Below are positions 1-5,083 of a DNA stretch of 6,636 nucleotides, piece by piece; position 1 is the first letter of the stretch; every line of letters starts with the position of its first letter. The notes beneath the pieces were generated by a model that worked only from the letters and a program-made list of their open reading frames with translations, was not told the origin of the DNA and made no database searches. This DNA is from Erysipelotrichaceae bacterium (GTDB lineage Bacteria > Bacillota_I > Bacilli_A > Erysipelotrichales > Erysipelotrichaceae): contig CAAGJS010000089.1 in the NCBI GenBank assembly GCA_900770275.1, positions 1 to 6,636 of the forward strand, read 5' to 3'. The translations under genes and the position numbers were made by a program.

Positions 1-203
1 CGGTAGGTATTGAGCCCCGCCTTCTTCATCAGTGCAATGTCCTCGGCATACCGGTTGTAGTGATCACAGGCAATACCAGAGGGCTCGGTAAAGCCTCCGT
101 GCGGGAGCAGCTCCAGCGCATAGTCATCGCTGTTCCTGTTGTTTCCCTCAACCTGATGCGCGGCCGTTGCCGCCCCGACAAAAAATCCCTTTTCAAAACG
201 CAT
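1..203 (-). CDS. Glycoside hydrolase family 1 (beta-glucosidase / 6-phospho-beta-glucosidase type), N-terminal part, cut by window edge
   Basis: Only the first 67 codons are in the window; the frame is open to base 1 and continues to the left. The product starts MRFEKGFFVGAATAAHQVEG, a close match to the N-terminal family 1 signature (F-x-aromatic-G-x-A-T-A-A-x-Q-x-E-G), with Val where Trp is usual. NSDDYALELLPHGGF and then DHYNRYAEDIALMKKAGLN follow, which is the family's first beta/alpha unit of the TIM barrel. Family members are cytosolic enzymes that hydrolyse beta-glucosides or their 6-phosphates; the catalytic glutamates lie beyond the window, so substrate and the phospho/non-phospho choice cannot be settled. 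The start ATG at 203 is preceded by AAGGAG with a 6-base spacer. The gene is divergent from the unknown gene at 613. Confidence 0.9.
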   Translation of the reverse strand, partial: MRFEKGFFVGAATAAHQVEGNNRNSDDYALELLPHGGFTEPSGIACDHYNRYAEDIALMKKAGLNTY

Positions 204-316
204 GATCTTCTCCTTCGTCTGTCAGAGGTCTGTTCGCTTATCTCCTTCAGCCATTCGTTGCAACAACACCCAGCGCGAATGACACTTAGAGAATAACCGT
301 CGCATGAGAGAAGAGG

Positions 317-345
317 ATAAAACGGATTTGCCTTTGCTGTGACAA
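317..345 (-). promoter_or_regulatory. Candidate sigma-A promoter for the family 1 glycoside hydrolase
   Basis: On the minus strand, TTGTCA (345-340, 5/6 to consensus) is followed after 17 bases by TTTTAT (322-317, 4/6). This would start transcription near base 310 and give a leader of about 105 bases before the ATG at 203. An 8-bp palindrome, GTTGCAAC (257-264), lies in that leader, but it is too short to call an operator. The assignment rests on consensus matching only. Confidence 0.4.
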
Positions 346-470
346 AATGGACAATTCTTCCCTGCCGTTCCCAGCCCGATTTCCGGTACCGCCAGGCTCC
401 GCCGACAGACCGGGTCAATCGGCAGGAGCAACAGGGCACTGCTAATTTATCGTTTTTCGCGTCCAAAGCA

Positions 471-499
471 ATGATTTAAACCGTTTTATATGCTATGAT
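471..499 (+). promoter_or_regulatory. Candidate extended -10 promoter for the gene at 613
   Basis: TGCTATGAT at 491-499 is an extended -10 (TGn plus TATGAT, 5/6 to consensus). The matching -35 position, 17 bases upstream (471-476, ATGATT), is poor, as is common with an extended -10. The leader would be a little over 100 bases. Confidence 0.4.
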
Positions 500-598
500 G
501 ATGCCAGATCAGGTCTTAGTGCCTGCGGGAGCTCCCACGTCAGCCGCTTTTGGATGGCAATATGGGAGACCGTACTTTAGGGAGATCCGGAACACACA

Positions 599-608
599 GG
601 GAGGTGAT
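599..608 (+). promoter_or_regulatory. Strong ribosome binding site that decides the start at 613
   Basis: GGGAGGTGAT is nearly fully complementary to the anti-Shine-Dalgarno end of 16S rRNA and lies at normal distance from ATG 613. The upstream in-frame ATG at 550 has no such site, so the 21 extra residues are unlikely to be translated. Confidence 0.8.
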
Positions 609-612
609 AGCT

Positions 613-1983
613 ATGTCCGAAAATCAGGAATCCGACAGGTTCAATGCGCCGTTTTTCGATGGCATCATTTCTGCATATGACAACCGTTTTCTGAATCCCG
701 CGCAGCCCTCTGACGCGCTCGTTAACGCCATGGATCCGCTATTTCGTCTGCTCGCCCCTTTGAAACCCTGCTTGAAAAATGATGAGGCGAAGGTCCTCTG
801 GATCACGGTGCCAAGAGGCTCCATCGAGGACTGGGAATCGTTCGATGATGCCAAAGAGTATGACGAAGTAAAAACGTACGCGGAATACGAAGATCTGTGG
901 AAAGAGTATTATCCGGACGAAGTGAAATGGTACCGGCTTGTCCTCTGCGAGAATAAAGAAGACAGACCTTCGAACCGATATCGCGCCGTAGCGATCGATA
1001 ACACCGCGATCGTGAACGCGGATCTGAGCAAGGGAACCCATGCAGAGACTTGGTTTACGGAAGAGCCTGTGGTCGATTTGCTCCCGCTTCTTGTCGAAGC
1101 CGCGCGCAAATCGATGGACCTTCTGAAAGAGGGAACCTACAACGACTTTGTGTCAAAAAACCTCCCCTGTCAGCACCGGATCGGCGTTCTGAAGCGCTCC
1201 GACGCCTGGAGAGTGGTTCCGGATGCGAGAGATACTTACTGGAAGAATATGGACGAAGAGACGTACCGGGCATTCAAATCCTGTCTTCCGACCAATGCGG
1301 AAGACAGGATCGGCCGCCTGCATTCCTTTACGGCCAACGATTTTTTCCGCGCCTGCTATCTTGGCTACAAGGCCTGCGGCTACAACCTCACCGGCATGTC
1401 CCCCGAACAGGCCTATCTGCGATATGCGGACGGACGGGACGAGGGGCTTACCGGGACGGGATTCGGTCTGAACGAAGGTCCCGGGATTGACTTCGACAGT
1501 CCTTCCGCATGGGATAACTGGTACAACAGCTCCCGCGGAGGTGGCCACCCGTGGGAGGTCATCCGCGGCGGGAATTCCACGCATGTCGATCTGTATGTTG
1601 TGAATGACAGCCGTGAACTTGGGTATCTTCTCCAGCTCGGAAAGATCAGTGAGAAGGAATATGAGGAGAGAGCGGCAAAGGCAGGCTACTACTTCGAGCT
1701 TGCCGGCATATACCGGGAGTGGGAATCCATCCGGTTCTTCGTCGCACTGCGCTCTGCAGGGCTTCCGGTTGTCCTGAACGATGCGGACGAAATCGCCACG
1801 AAGTTCGACGGGACCGGTTACATCGGCATCGTCCCCCACCGCATGATCCCGGCCTACTGCGAGAGCCTGTACCCGGAAAAATACGGGCGCGTGGTCGATT
1901 TCATGAACCTGTTCGACGAAGACAAAGATCTCCTGCCCTACGTCGAATGGCTGCCTGAGGAAAAGGCTGAACTGGAGGAATAA
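613..1983 (+). CDS. Conserved-looking cytosolic protein of unknown function, 456 aa
   Basis: I do not recognise a named domain. The frame is open from 550, but ATG 613 (MSENQESDRFN) is the better start because GGGAGGTGAT ends 5 bases before it; that gives 456 residues. There is no signal peptide or membrane segment. The N-terminal half is acidic and rich in Trp/Tyr/Glu (about residues 70-125). The most family-like stretch is in the C-terminal half: TGFGLNEGPGIDFDSPSAWDNWY, then GGGHPWEVIRGGNSTH at about residues 309-324, followed by VDLYV, an AGIYREWESIRFFVALR helix and GTGYIGIVPH. The Gly-rich HPWE...GGNSTH segment could be a ligand- or substrate-binding site, but that is inference. The gene stands alone between a divergent promoter region and a convergent neighbour. 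The coding signal is strong; the function is unknown. Confidence 0.85.
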   Translation: MSENQESDRFNAPFFDGIISAYDNRFLNPAQPSDALVNAMDPLFRLLAPLKPCLKNDEAKVLWITVPRGSIEDWESFDDAKEYDEVKTYAEYEDLWKEYYPDEVKWYRLVLCENKEDRPSNRYRAVAIDNTAIVNADLSKGTHAETWFTEEPVVDLLPLLVEAARKSMDLLKEGTYNDFVSKNLPCQHRIGVLKRSDAWRVVPDARDTYWKNMDEETYRAFKSCLPTNAEDRIGRLHSFTANDFFRACYLGYKACGYNLTGMSPEQAYLRYADGRDEGLTGTGFGLNEGPGIDFDSPSAWDNWYNSSRGGGHPWEVIRGGNSTHVDLYVVNDSRELGYLLQLGKISEKEYEERAAKAGYYFELAGIYREWESIRFFVALRSAGLPVVLNDADEIATKFDGTGYIGIVPHRMIPAYCESLYPEKYGRVVDFMNLFDEDKDLLPYVEWLPEEKAELEE

Positions 1984-2078
1984 GCCATCACCCGTTTCCT
2001 CTGCCGGGTCCTGACAGGTCCGGTGCCGGCGATCTGAGTTTCTCCATTTGTCTCTGCCGGTCCGGACTGTGCTCCATG

Positions 2079-2124
2079 AAAAAAGCCCACCCTGCACAAT
2101 GTGGAAATGCACTGCGCAAGGTGG
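2079..2124 (-). terminator. Intrinsic terminator of the macrodomain gene
   Basis: On the minus strand a 15-bp stem (arms 2124-2110 and 2101-2087, with three G-T wobbles) closes an 8-base loop and is followed by GC and then six T (2084-2079). It lies 20 bases past the macrodomain stop. On the plus strand the stem has no downstream T run, so it is not a good terminator for the convergent gene ending at 1983. Confidence 0.88.
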
Positions 2125-2144
2125 ACTCTCATTTATGGGGATGG

Positions 2145-2987
2145 TTACCGCACGATTTTTCGAAAGCCGCGGAAATCTTCCGTATCGAGAAGTCTCTGGT
2201 AAATCCTGAGATCTGCATCCTTGAAGACATTGAAGATCACCTTTTTCATGCAACTGTCCGGGTGTCCGTCCAGCCATTCCTTCACCGTCTTCACGGCAAT
2301 CTCCGCCGCCTTGTCCTGCGGGAACATGAACACCCCCGTGGAGATGCAGCAGAACGCGATGTTCTCACAGCCGTTGTTTGCCGCAAGATCAAGGCTTGCA
2401 CGATAGCACTCTGAGAGTTGCTCCTTATGGGTCTGTGTCAGATACGGAGACACAATCGGTCCGACCACATGGACGATGTATTTCGAGGGGAGATTAAACG
2501 CCGGGCTGATCATCGGAACCGCGGTCGGCTGCTCATAGTCCACGCCGCACTGTTCACGCTTCTTCTCCATCTGCGCGTCCATATAGTTTCGAAGCTGCAC
2601 GCCGGCATAGGTATTCTCCACGTTGTCGATGCAGCCATGGAGCGGCCGAAAGCAGCCAAGCATCTGGCTGTTTGCGGCATTGACAATCGCATCGCACTTT
2701 AAGGTTGAGATATCTCCCTGCCAGAGGACAAGGCGCGCATCGGAGGACACCGGATCCAGATCTTCAACATCCGTAACGCCCTTCTTCCTCGTCTCCTCCT
2801 GCAGATAGGCGTCCTGGATTTTCAAGAATTCCTCTGACACCGGCCCCGGCATGCGTACGTTGCAGAGAGCACGGAAGAGATCAAATGCCTCTTTCTCACC
2901 TTCCGGCACGCCATAGCCTTCATACTCCGGCATCTCCTTTTCCAGATATTGAATGAGCCAGGTCACTCTCTCTTTCTGATTCATCAT
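2145..2987 (-). CDS. Zinc-type macrodomain protein, probable protein-ADP-ribose hydrolase, 280 aa
   Basis: The product has a helical N-terminal extension (residues 1-80) and then a macrodomain. Visible motifs are LVLWQGDIS (87-94) and DAIVNAANSQMLGCF (99-113) for ADP-ribose binding, GCFRPLHGCIDN (111-122) with C112, H117 and C119 as candidate zinc ligands, FNLPSKYIVHVVGPI (164-178), and the phosphate-binding loop CISTGVFMFPQ (214-224). The extension plus the C-x4-H-x-C insert marks the zinc-dependent macrodomains, which in Firmicutes are encoded with class M sirtuins and remove ADP-ribose from target proteins. The position after CIDN reads VENTYAG where I recall an Ile-His pair. ATG 2987 is chosen because AAGGAG (2999-2994) precedes it by 6 bases; the frame stays open to 3077 but would run through the promoter. 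It carries its own promoter, operator and terminator. A sirtuin scrap lies 1.4 kb upstream, beyond the ATPase. Confidence 0.88.
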   Translation of the reverse strand: MMNQKERVTWLIQYLEKEMPEYEGYGVPEGEKEAFDLFRALCNVRMPGPVSEEFLKIQDAYLQEETRKKGVTDVEDLDPVSSDARLVLWQGDISTLKCDAIVNAANSQMLGCFRPLHGCIDNVENTYAGVQLRNYMDAQMEKKREQCGVDYEQPTAVPMISPAFNLPSKYIVHVVGPIVSPYLTQTHKEQLSECYRASLDLAANNGCENIAFCCISTGVFMFPQDKAAEIAVKTVKEWLDGHPDSCMKKVIFNVFKDADLRIYQRLLDTEDFRGFRKIVR

Positions 2988-3019
2988 CTGCAACTCCTTT
3001 CGTGCAGTTCCGGTACAGG

Positions 3020-3047
3020 ATTGTGAACACGCGTGTTCACAATTCAA
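3020..3047 (-). promoter_or_regulatory. Promoter of the macrodomain gene overlapped by a perfect 24-bp palindromic operator
   Basis: The half-site ATTGTGAACACG (3020-3031) is followed directly by its exact reverse complement (3032-3043), with no spacer. On the minus strand TTGAAT (3047-3042) and CACAAT (3025-3020), each 4/6 to consensus, are 16 bases apart, so the palindrome fills the spacer and -10. Transcription would start near 3013, with a leader of about 26 bases. This placement is typical of a dimeric repressor such as a TetR-type regulator; the regulator is not in the window. The palindrome is certain; the promoter call is moderate. Confidence 0.7.
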
Positions 3048-3148
3048 GTCATCAAATGAAATCCCGCAGGCCGCCAAAAGTCTGCATGTCTCTTCCTGAA
3101 GTTCCAGTCCTAAGTGACGGCAAAGCCCAAGCCCTTCCAGTCGTATTC

Positions 3149-4192
3149 TCAGCCTTCGTATAAGAATGCAGTGTTGCGGATAAATTCCTCAAATCTCGGA
3201 AGTGCAAAGGTAATCTTCCCTCTTCTGTCCGTGTTGATTACCCCCTGTTTCTTCAGACGGATTCTGCGCTGATTGAAGCGATTCGAATCGGTATCTCCCC
3301 GGATCTCTTTTACCGTATGGCTTTTGGATTCTGCGATCTGATGGCAAAGCTGACGGTCCATATCGGACATATCGCCCCAGAGTTTCCCGTACACCGATTC
3401 TGCCAGCATCATGTCAAAATCCGGCATTAATTCCTCAAGACTTTTGACTTCTCCGGCATTCCAGTAGAGAAATCCGAGAGCCTGAAACGCAAAGGAATAT
3501 CCGAGGGTCAGCCTGGCCATATGGGCGCTCCTGCCAGCAGATACATGGAGCGTCTTCTGATACGTTCTTGCAATAGCCGCCGGATCCAGAGGGGCCAGGG
3601 TGATTTTGGGCGCCCGGTAAAGGAATGTCAGGTTGTGGACATTCTGAAAGTCCATGATGTTTTCATACAGTCCGGTCCCAAGAAAATAGACCGGCATTTT
3701 CTCCCCAATCAGTGCCTGAAACAGGCTTGCAAAATCCTGCATCTGCGGAGTATTGGTAATTTCATCGATTGTGATGAGAATCCTCTTCCCTTTTCCCGCA
3801 AGTTCACGCAGCACCTGCTTAATGATCAGCTTATCGTTGCTGGCGTTCGGCTGAAGATTTACCTGCGCAATCCCCGCAACGGAAACCGATAAGGAAATAT
3901 TGTATTTTTTCAGGATGTTTTCCTGAAGCAGACTCTGCGCAATGAAATTCAGGATATCTCCGGTTGGCGTACACCGAATCGTGATCCAGTCTTTCTCCTG
4001 CTCAAAAAAATCGGCCATCTGATACAGCAGAACCGTTTTCCCGGATCCGCGTACGCCTGTGATGATAAAAATCTGATCTGTTACAGGATCTCCGAGGAAG
4101 GTGCTCTTAATGATCTCGCTCTGATCATCTCGTCTGACATACTCAATGGGTTCCCGACCGAACGTAACCATGAATGGATTCTTTTCGCGCAT
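3149..4192 (-). CDS. AAA+ family ATPase (single-protein ATP-binding type) with C-terminal winged-helix region, 347 aa
   Basis: It starts NPFMVTFGREPIEYVRRD, the usual opening of a Firmicutes family of stand-alone ATP-binding proteins related to the archaeal-type/STAND ATPases. Walker A is GVRGSGKT (46-53). Walker B is RILITIDEI (137-145), with D143 and E144. VYFLGTGLYENI (168-179) fits the sensor-1 strand, and RAPKITLAPLD (193-203) leads into the lid. Residues 275-335 (DRQLCHQIAES, TVKEIRG, RRIRLKKQGVINTDRRGKITFALP) look like a winged helix, so DNA binding is plausible. There is no membrane segment. ATG 4192 is supported by AAGGAG with a 5-base spacer. Its promoter sits inside a CTACA repeat array, which suggests autoregulation (inference). 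No terminator is clear downstream, so some readthrough into the macrodomain gene is possible. The cellular role is unknown. Confidence 0.85.
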   Translation of the reverse strand: MREKNPFMVTFGREPIEYVRRDDQSEIIKSTFLGDPVTDQIFIITGVRGSGKTVLLYQMADFFEQEKDWITIRCTPTGDILNFIAQSLLQENILKKYNISLSVSVAGIAQVNLQPNASNDKLIIKQVLRELAGKGKRILITIDEITNTPQMQDFASLFQALIGEKMPVYFLGTGLYENIMDFQNVHNLTFLYRAPKITLAPLDPAAIARTYQKTLHVSAGRSAHMARLTLGYSFAFQALGFLYWNAGEVKSLEELMPDFDMMLAESVYGKLWGDMSDMDRQLCHQIAESKSHTVKEIRGDTDSNRFNQRRIRLKKQGVINTDRRGKITFALPRFEEFIRNTAFLYEG

Positions 4193-4213
4193 GATGGCTC
4201 CTTCCCTGTTAAA

Positions 4214-4308
4214 CTACATTTGGCTACATTCTCAGAATACCACTACAATCAGCTACACTCAACTACATTCCAGAAATACAACTACATTCAACTACATATG
4301 GCTACATA
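4214..4308. repeat. Iteron-like array of eight CTACA repeats upstream of the ATPase gene
   Basis: CTACA begins at 4214, 4224, 4243, 4253, 4263, 4282, 4292 and 4302, giving spacings of 10, 19, 10, 10, 19, 10 and 10. The commonest unit is CTACATTCAA. The two 19-base units (from 4224 and 4263) share an insert of the form CAGAA-TAC-A, so the array has a 39-bp super-period of roughly three sites. All copies point the same way (TGTAG on the ATPase coding strand) and fall near one or two helical turns, as expected for stacked protein binding. The array ends about 10 bases before the ATPase ribosome binding site and covers its promoter. Confidence 0.9.
4234..4262 (-). promoter_or_regulatory. Candidate promoter of the ATPase gene inside the CTACA array
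   Basis: On the minus strand TTGAGT (4262-4257) and an extended -10, TGG-TATTCT (4242-4234), are separated by 17 bases. Transcription would start near 4227, leaving a leader of about 35 bases. The spacer contains two repeat copies, so a protein bound to the array would block or reshape this promoter. Consensus match only. Confidence 0.4.
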
Positions 4309-4372
4309 AGCACAGCAGAGAACGCACGCCATTCCGGAGAACCTTCTGCGTCGCTATGTGCCAGGGATTCAT

Positions 4373-4555
4373 TTAGCACTCAGCATCACGCAACGCCGTG
4401 AGGATATCTGCGATATCCCCGTCGATGCACACGGATCTGTCCTGAATCTCTGCCGGGCAGCTGCCCTCGCCCATGTTGAGGCAGGCATAGAAAGCGTTTC
4501 TGTTTTCCTTCGTGTACTTCCAGAACAGATACTTGATGATGGCCGGCGTGTGAGT
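4373..4555 (-). pseudogene. C-terminal remnant resembling a class M (macrodomain-linked) sirtuin, 60 codons
   Basis: The frame from 4555 to the TAA at 4375-4373 reads THTPAIIKYLFWKYTKENRN, then AFYACLNMGEGSCPAEIQDR, then SVCIDGDIADILTALRDAEC. From memory of the family, the N-T-P-x-I-I-K-x-P-F-W, Y-x-C-x-N-x-G-E, and R-S-x-x-I-D-x-D-I pattern is how class M sirtuins end. These NAD-dependent enzymes ADP-ribosylate or deacylate lipoyl-linked proteins and are co-encoded with zinc macrodomains. There is no start codon or ribosome binding site, and an in-frame stop lies just upstream (4558-4556), so the Rossmann core is gone and this cannot be functional. Protein-like codon content with no usable start argues for decay rather than a small gene. 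The macrodomain gene downstream supports the identification. Alternative: the tail of another enzyme. Confidence 0.6.
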
Positions 4556-4714
4556 TTAATGCTTGCCAGTGAGACATTTACTGCGTTTTCTGCTTCTTCC
4601 AACTGGCTATGTTTGGTGTCAGCTGCACACCTACATCAACAATATGGTTTTATGGCTTTATGGTGAAAACTTTCCATACCTGAATGGAAGAATTGAGTTC
4701 AGAACCTTTTCTCC
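4556..4714. other. Unassigned stretch between two gene remnants
   Basis: No intact gene, terminator or convincing promoter is visible. On the minus strand one frame (4602 down to about 4560) reads MEEAENAVNVSLASIKLTRR, which is protein-like but short and loses meaning once it overlaps the sirtuin remnant. The most likely content is debris at a deletion or recombination junction. Confidence 0.4.
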
Positions 4715-5014
4715 TTATTTTCTACCCAGGAAATCCAGAATGATCTTTGCAAGCTTTTCACTGTGTACGATATAGCTTACGTGGCTTTCCCCGGGAAGAA
4801 TCACTTTCTCTGCACCCGGAATTTTCGAAGCGATATGATCCGTCTCACTCTTACGAATCAGATCATGCTGACCGGCCACTATGAGGGTATCTGCATGAAT
4901 CTCTGCCAGCTCTTCATCTCGAATATCCGGCTCCCTGATCATCAGACGCATGAGTGGACTCCGGCTAAAAAAGACAATATGTAATGGCCCCCGAGATTTG
5001 TAACAGTCGAGGAT
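4715..5014 (-). pseudogene. Alpha/beta hydrolase, C-terminal 99 residues, truncated by the insertion sequence
   Basis: The 99 codons upstream of the TAA at 4717-4715 encode the end of an alpha/beta-hydrolase fold: LMRLMIREPDIRDEELAEIH (cap and linker), the strand ADTLIVAGQHDLI with the catalytic Asp (D51 of the fragment), and ILPGESHVSYIVH with the catalytic His (H78), closing with the last helix LAKIILDFLGRK. The nucleophile Ser elbow and oxyanion strand are missing. The frame runs to the left core of the IS110-type element (5010-5014); the ATG at 5029 lies inside the element and is accidental. Joining across AGGAT to the right flank gives an open frame (F-F-I-L-D-C-Y-K), so the N-terminal part should lie just beyond base 6636. 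Substrate unknown. Confidence 0.78.
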
Positions 5015-5026
5015 TAGCCGTATACT
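4998..5026 (+). promoter_or_regulatory. Candidate hybrid promoter of the transposase gene
   Basis: TTGTAA (4998-5003, 4/6) lies in the interrupted hydrolase gene. Exactly 17 bases later comes TATACT (5021-5026, 5/6) inside the element's left end. Transcription would start near 5033, giving a leader of about 50 bases to ATG 5084. If real, expression depends on the insertion site. Confidence 0.45.
5010..5014 (+). repeat. Left copy of the AGGAT core (putative recombination core)
   Basis: AGGAT is repeated at 6626-6630. The wider contexts also resemble each other (GTCGAGGATTA against GTCAGGATAA), as expected when target and element ends share a core for RNA-guided recombination. A five-base repeat alone could be chance. 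Confidence 0.5.
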
Positions 5027-5032
5027 CAATGA
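5016..5032 (+). repeat. Left subterminal inverted repeat of the element
   Basis: AGCCGTATACTCAATGA matches the reverse complement of 6602-6618 at 12 of 17 positions, with seven in a row (TATACTC). It lies one base inside the left AGGAT. Confidence 0.65.
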
Positions 5033-5083
5033 TGCAACTCAACAAGTTACGACATACCATCATACAAATTCGGAGGCCACATC

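Larger units (their letters stand above)
204..612. other. Divergent intergenic region, no gene seen
   Basis: This 409-base stretch separates the minus-strand glycoside hydrolase from the plus-strand gene at 613. The open frames across it (29-466 and 222-431 minus, 60-296 plus) have no good ribosome binding site and give low-complexity Arg/Ser/Cys-rich products, so I treat them as chance. It holds one candidate promoter for each neighbour. No clear catabolite-response element, riboswitch or terminator is visible. Confidence 0.6.

Noticed and set aside
29..466. 145-codon open frame on the minus strand
   Set aside because: It overlaps the family 1 glycoside hydrolase in another frame, and its Cys/Arg/Ser-rich product resembles nothing. 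The overlapping in-frame match to family 1 is decisive.
1050..1490. 146-codon open frame on the plus strand inside the unknown gene
   Set aside because: Arg/Pro/Ser-rich product typical of an out-of-frame reading of a GC-rich gene; no ribosome binding site.
2003..2030. Possible terminator after the unknown gene (GCCGG...CCGGC hairpin)
   Set aside because: The competing stems are short and no T run follows. Transcription of the plus-strand gene may end here or in the convergent region, but the sequence does not show it.
1153..2277. 374-codon open frame on the minus strand
   Set aside because: It lies opposite the 456-residue plus-strand gene and continues through the terminator into the macrodomain gene. 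Its product is Arg/Pro/Val-rich with no family motif, and there is no ribosome binding site. It is a shadow of real genes.
3020..3043. Palindrome read as a CRP/FNR site or a LexA box
   Set aside because: The TGTGA/TCACA arms are 10 bases apart instead of 6, and the GAAC/GTTC arms are 6 apart instead of 4.
3102..3142. Direct repeat TTCCAGTC (3102-3109 and 3135-3142)
   Set aside because: Eight bases repeated once within 41 bp; too little to call a site.
4214..4308. Array read as a CRISPR
   Set aside because: Units are 5-10 bases with 10/19-bp spacing; there is no 23-37-bp repeat, no unique spacers and no cas gene.
4146..4376. 76-codon plus-strand frame through the CTACA array
   Set aside because: Its repeated Asn-Thr-Tyr-Leu-His pattern is only the translation of the DNA repeats; no ribosome binding site.
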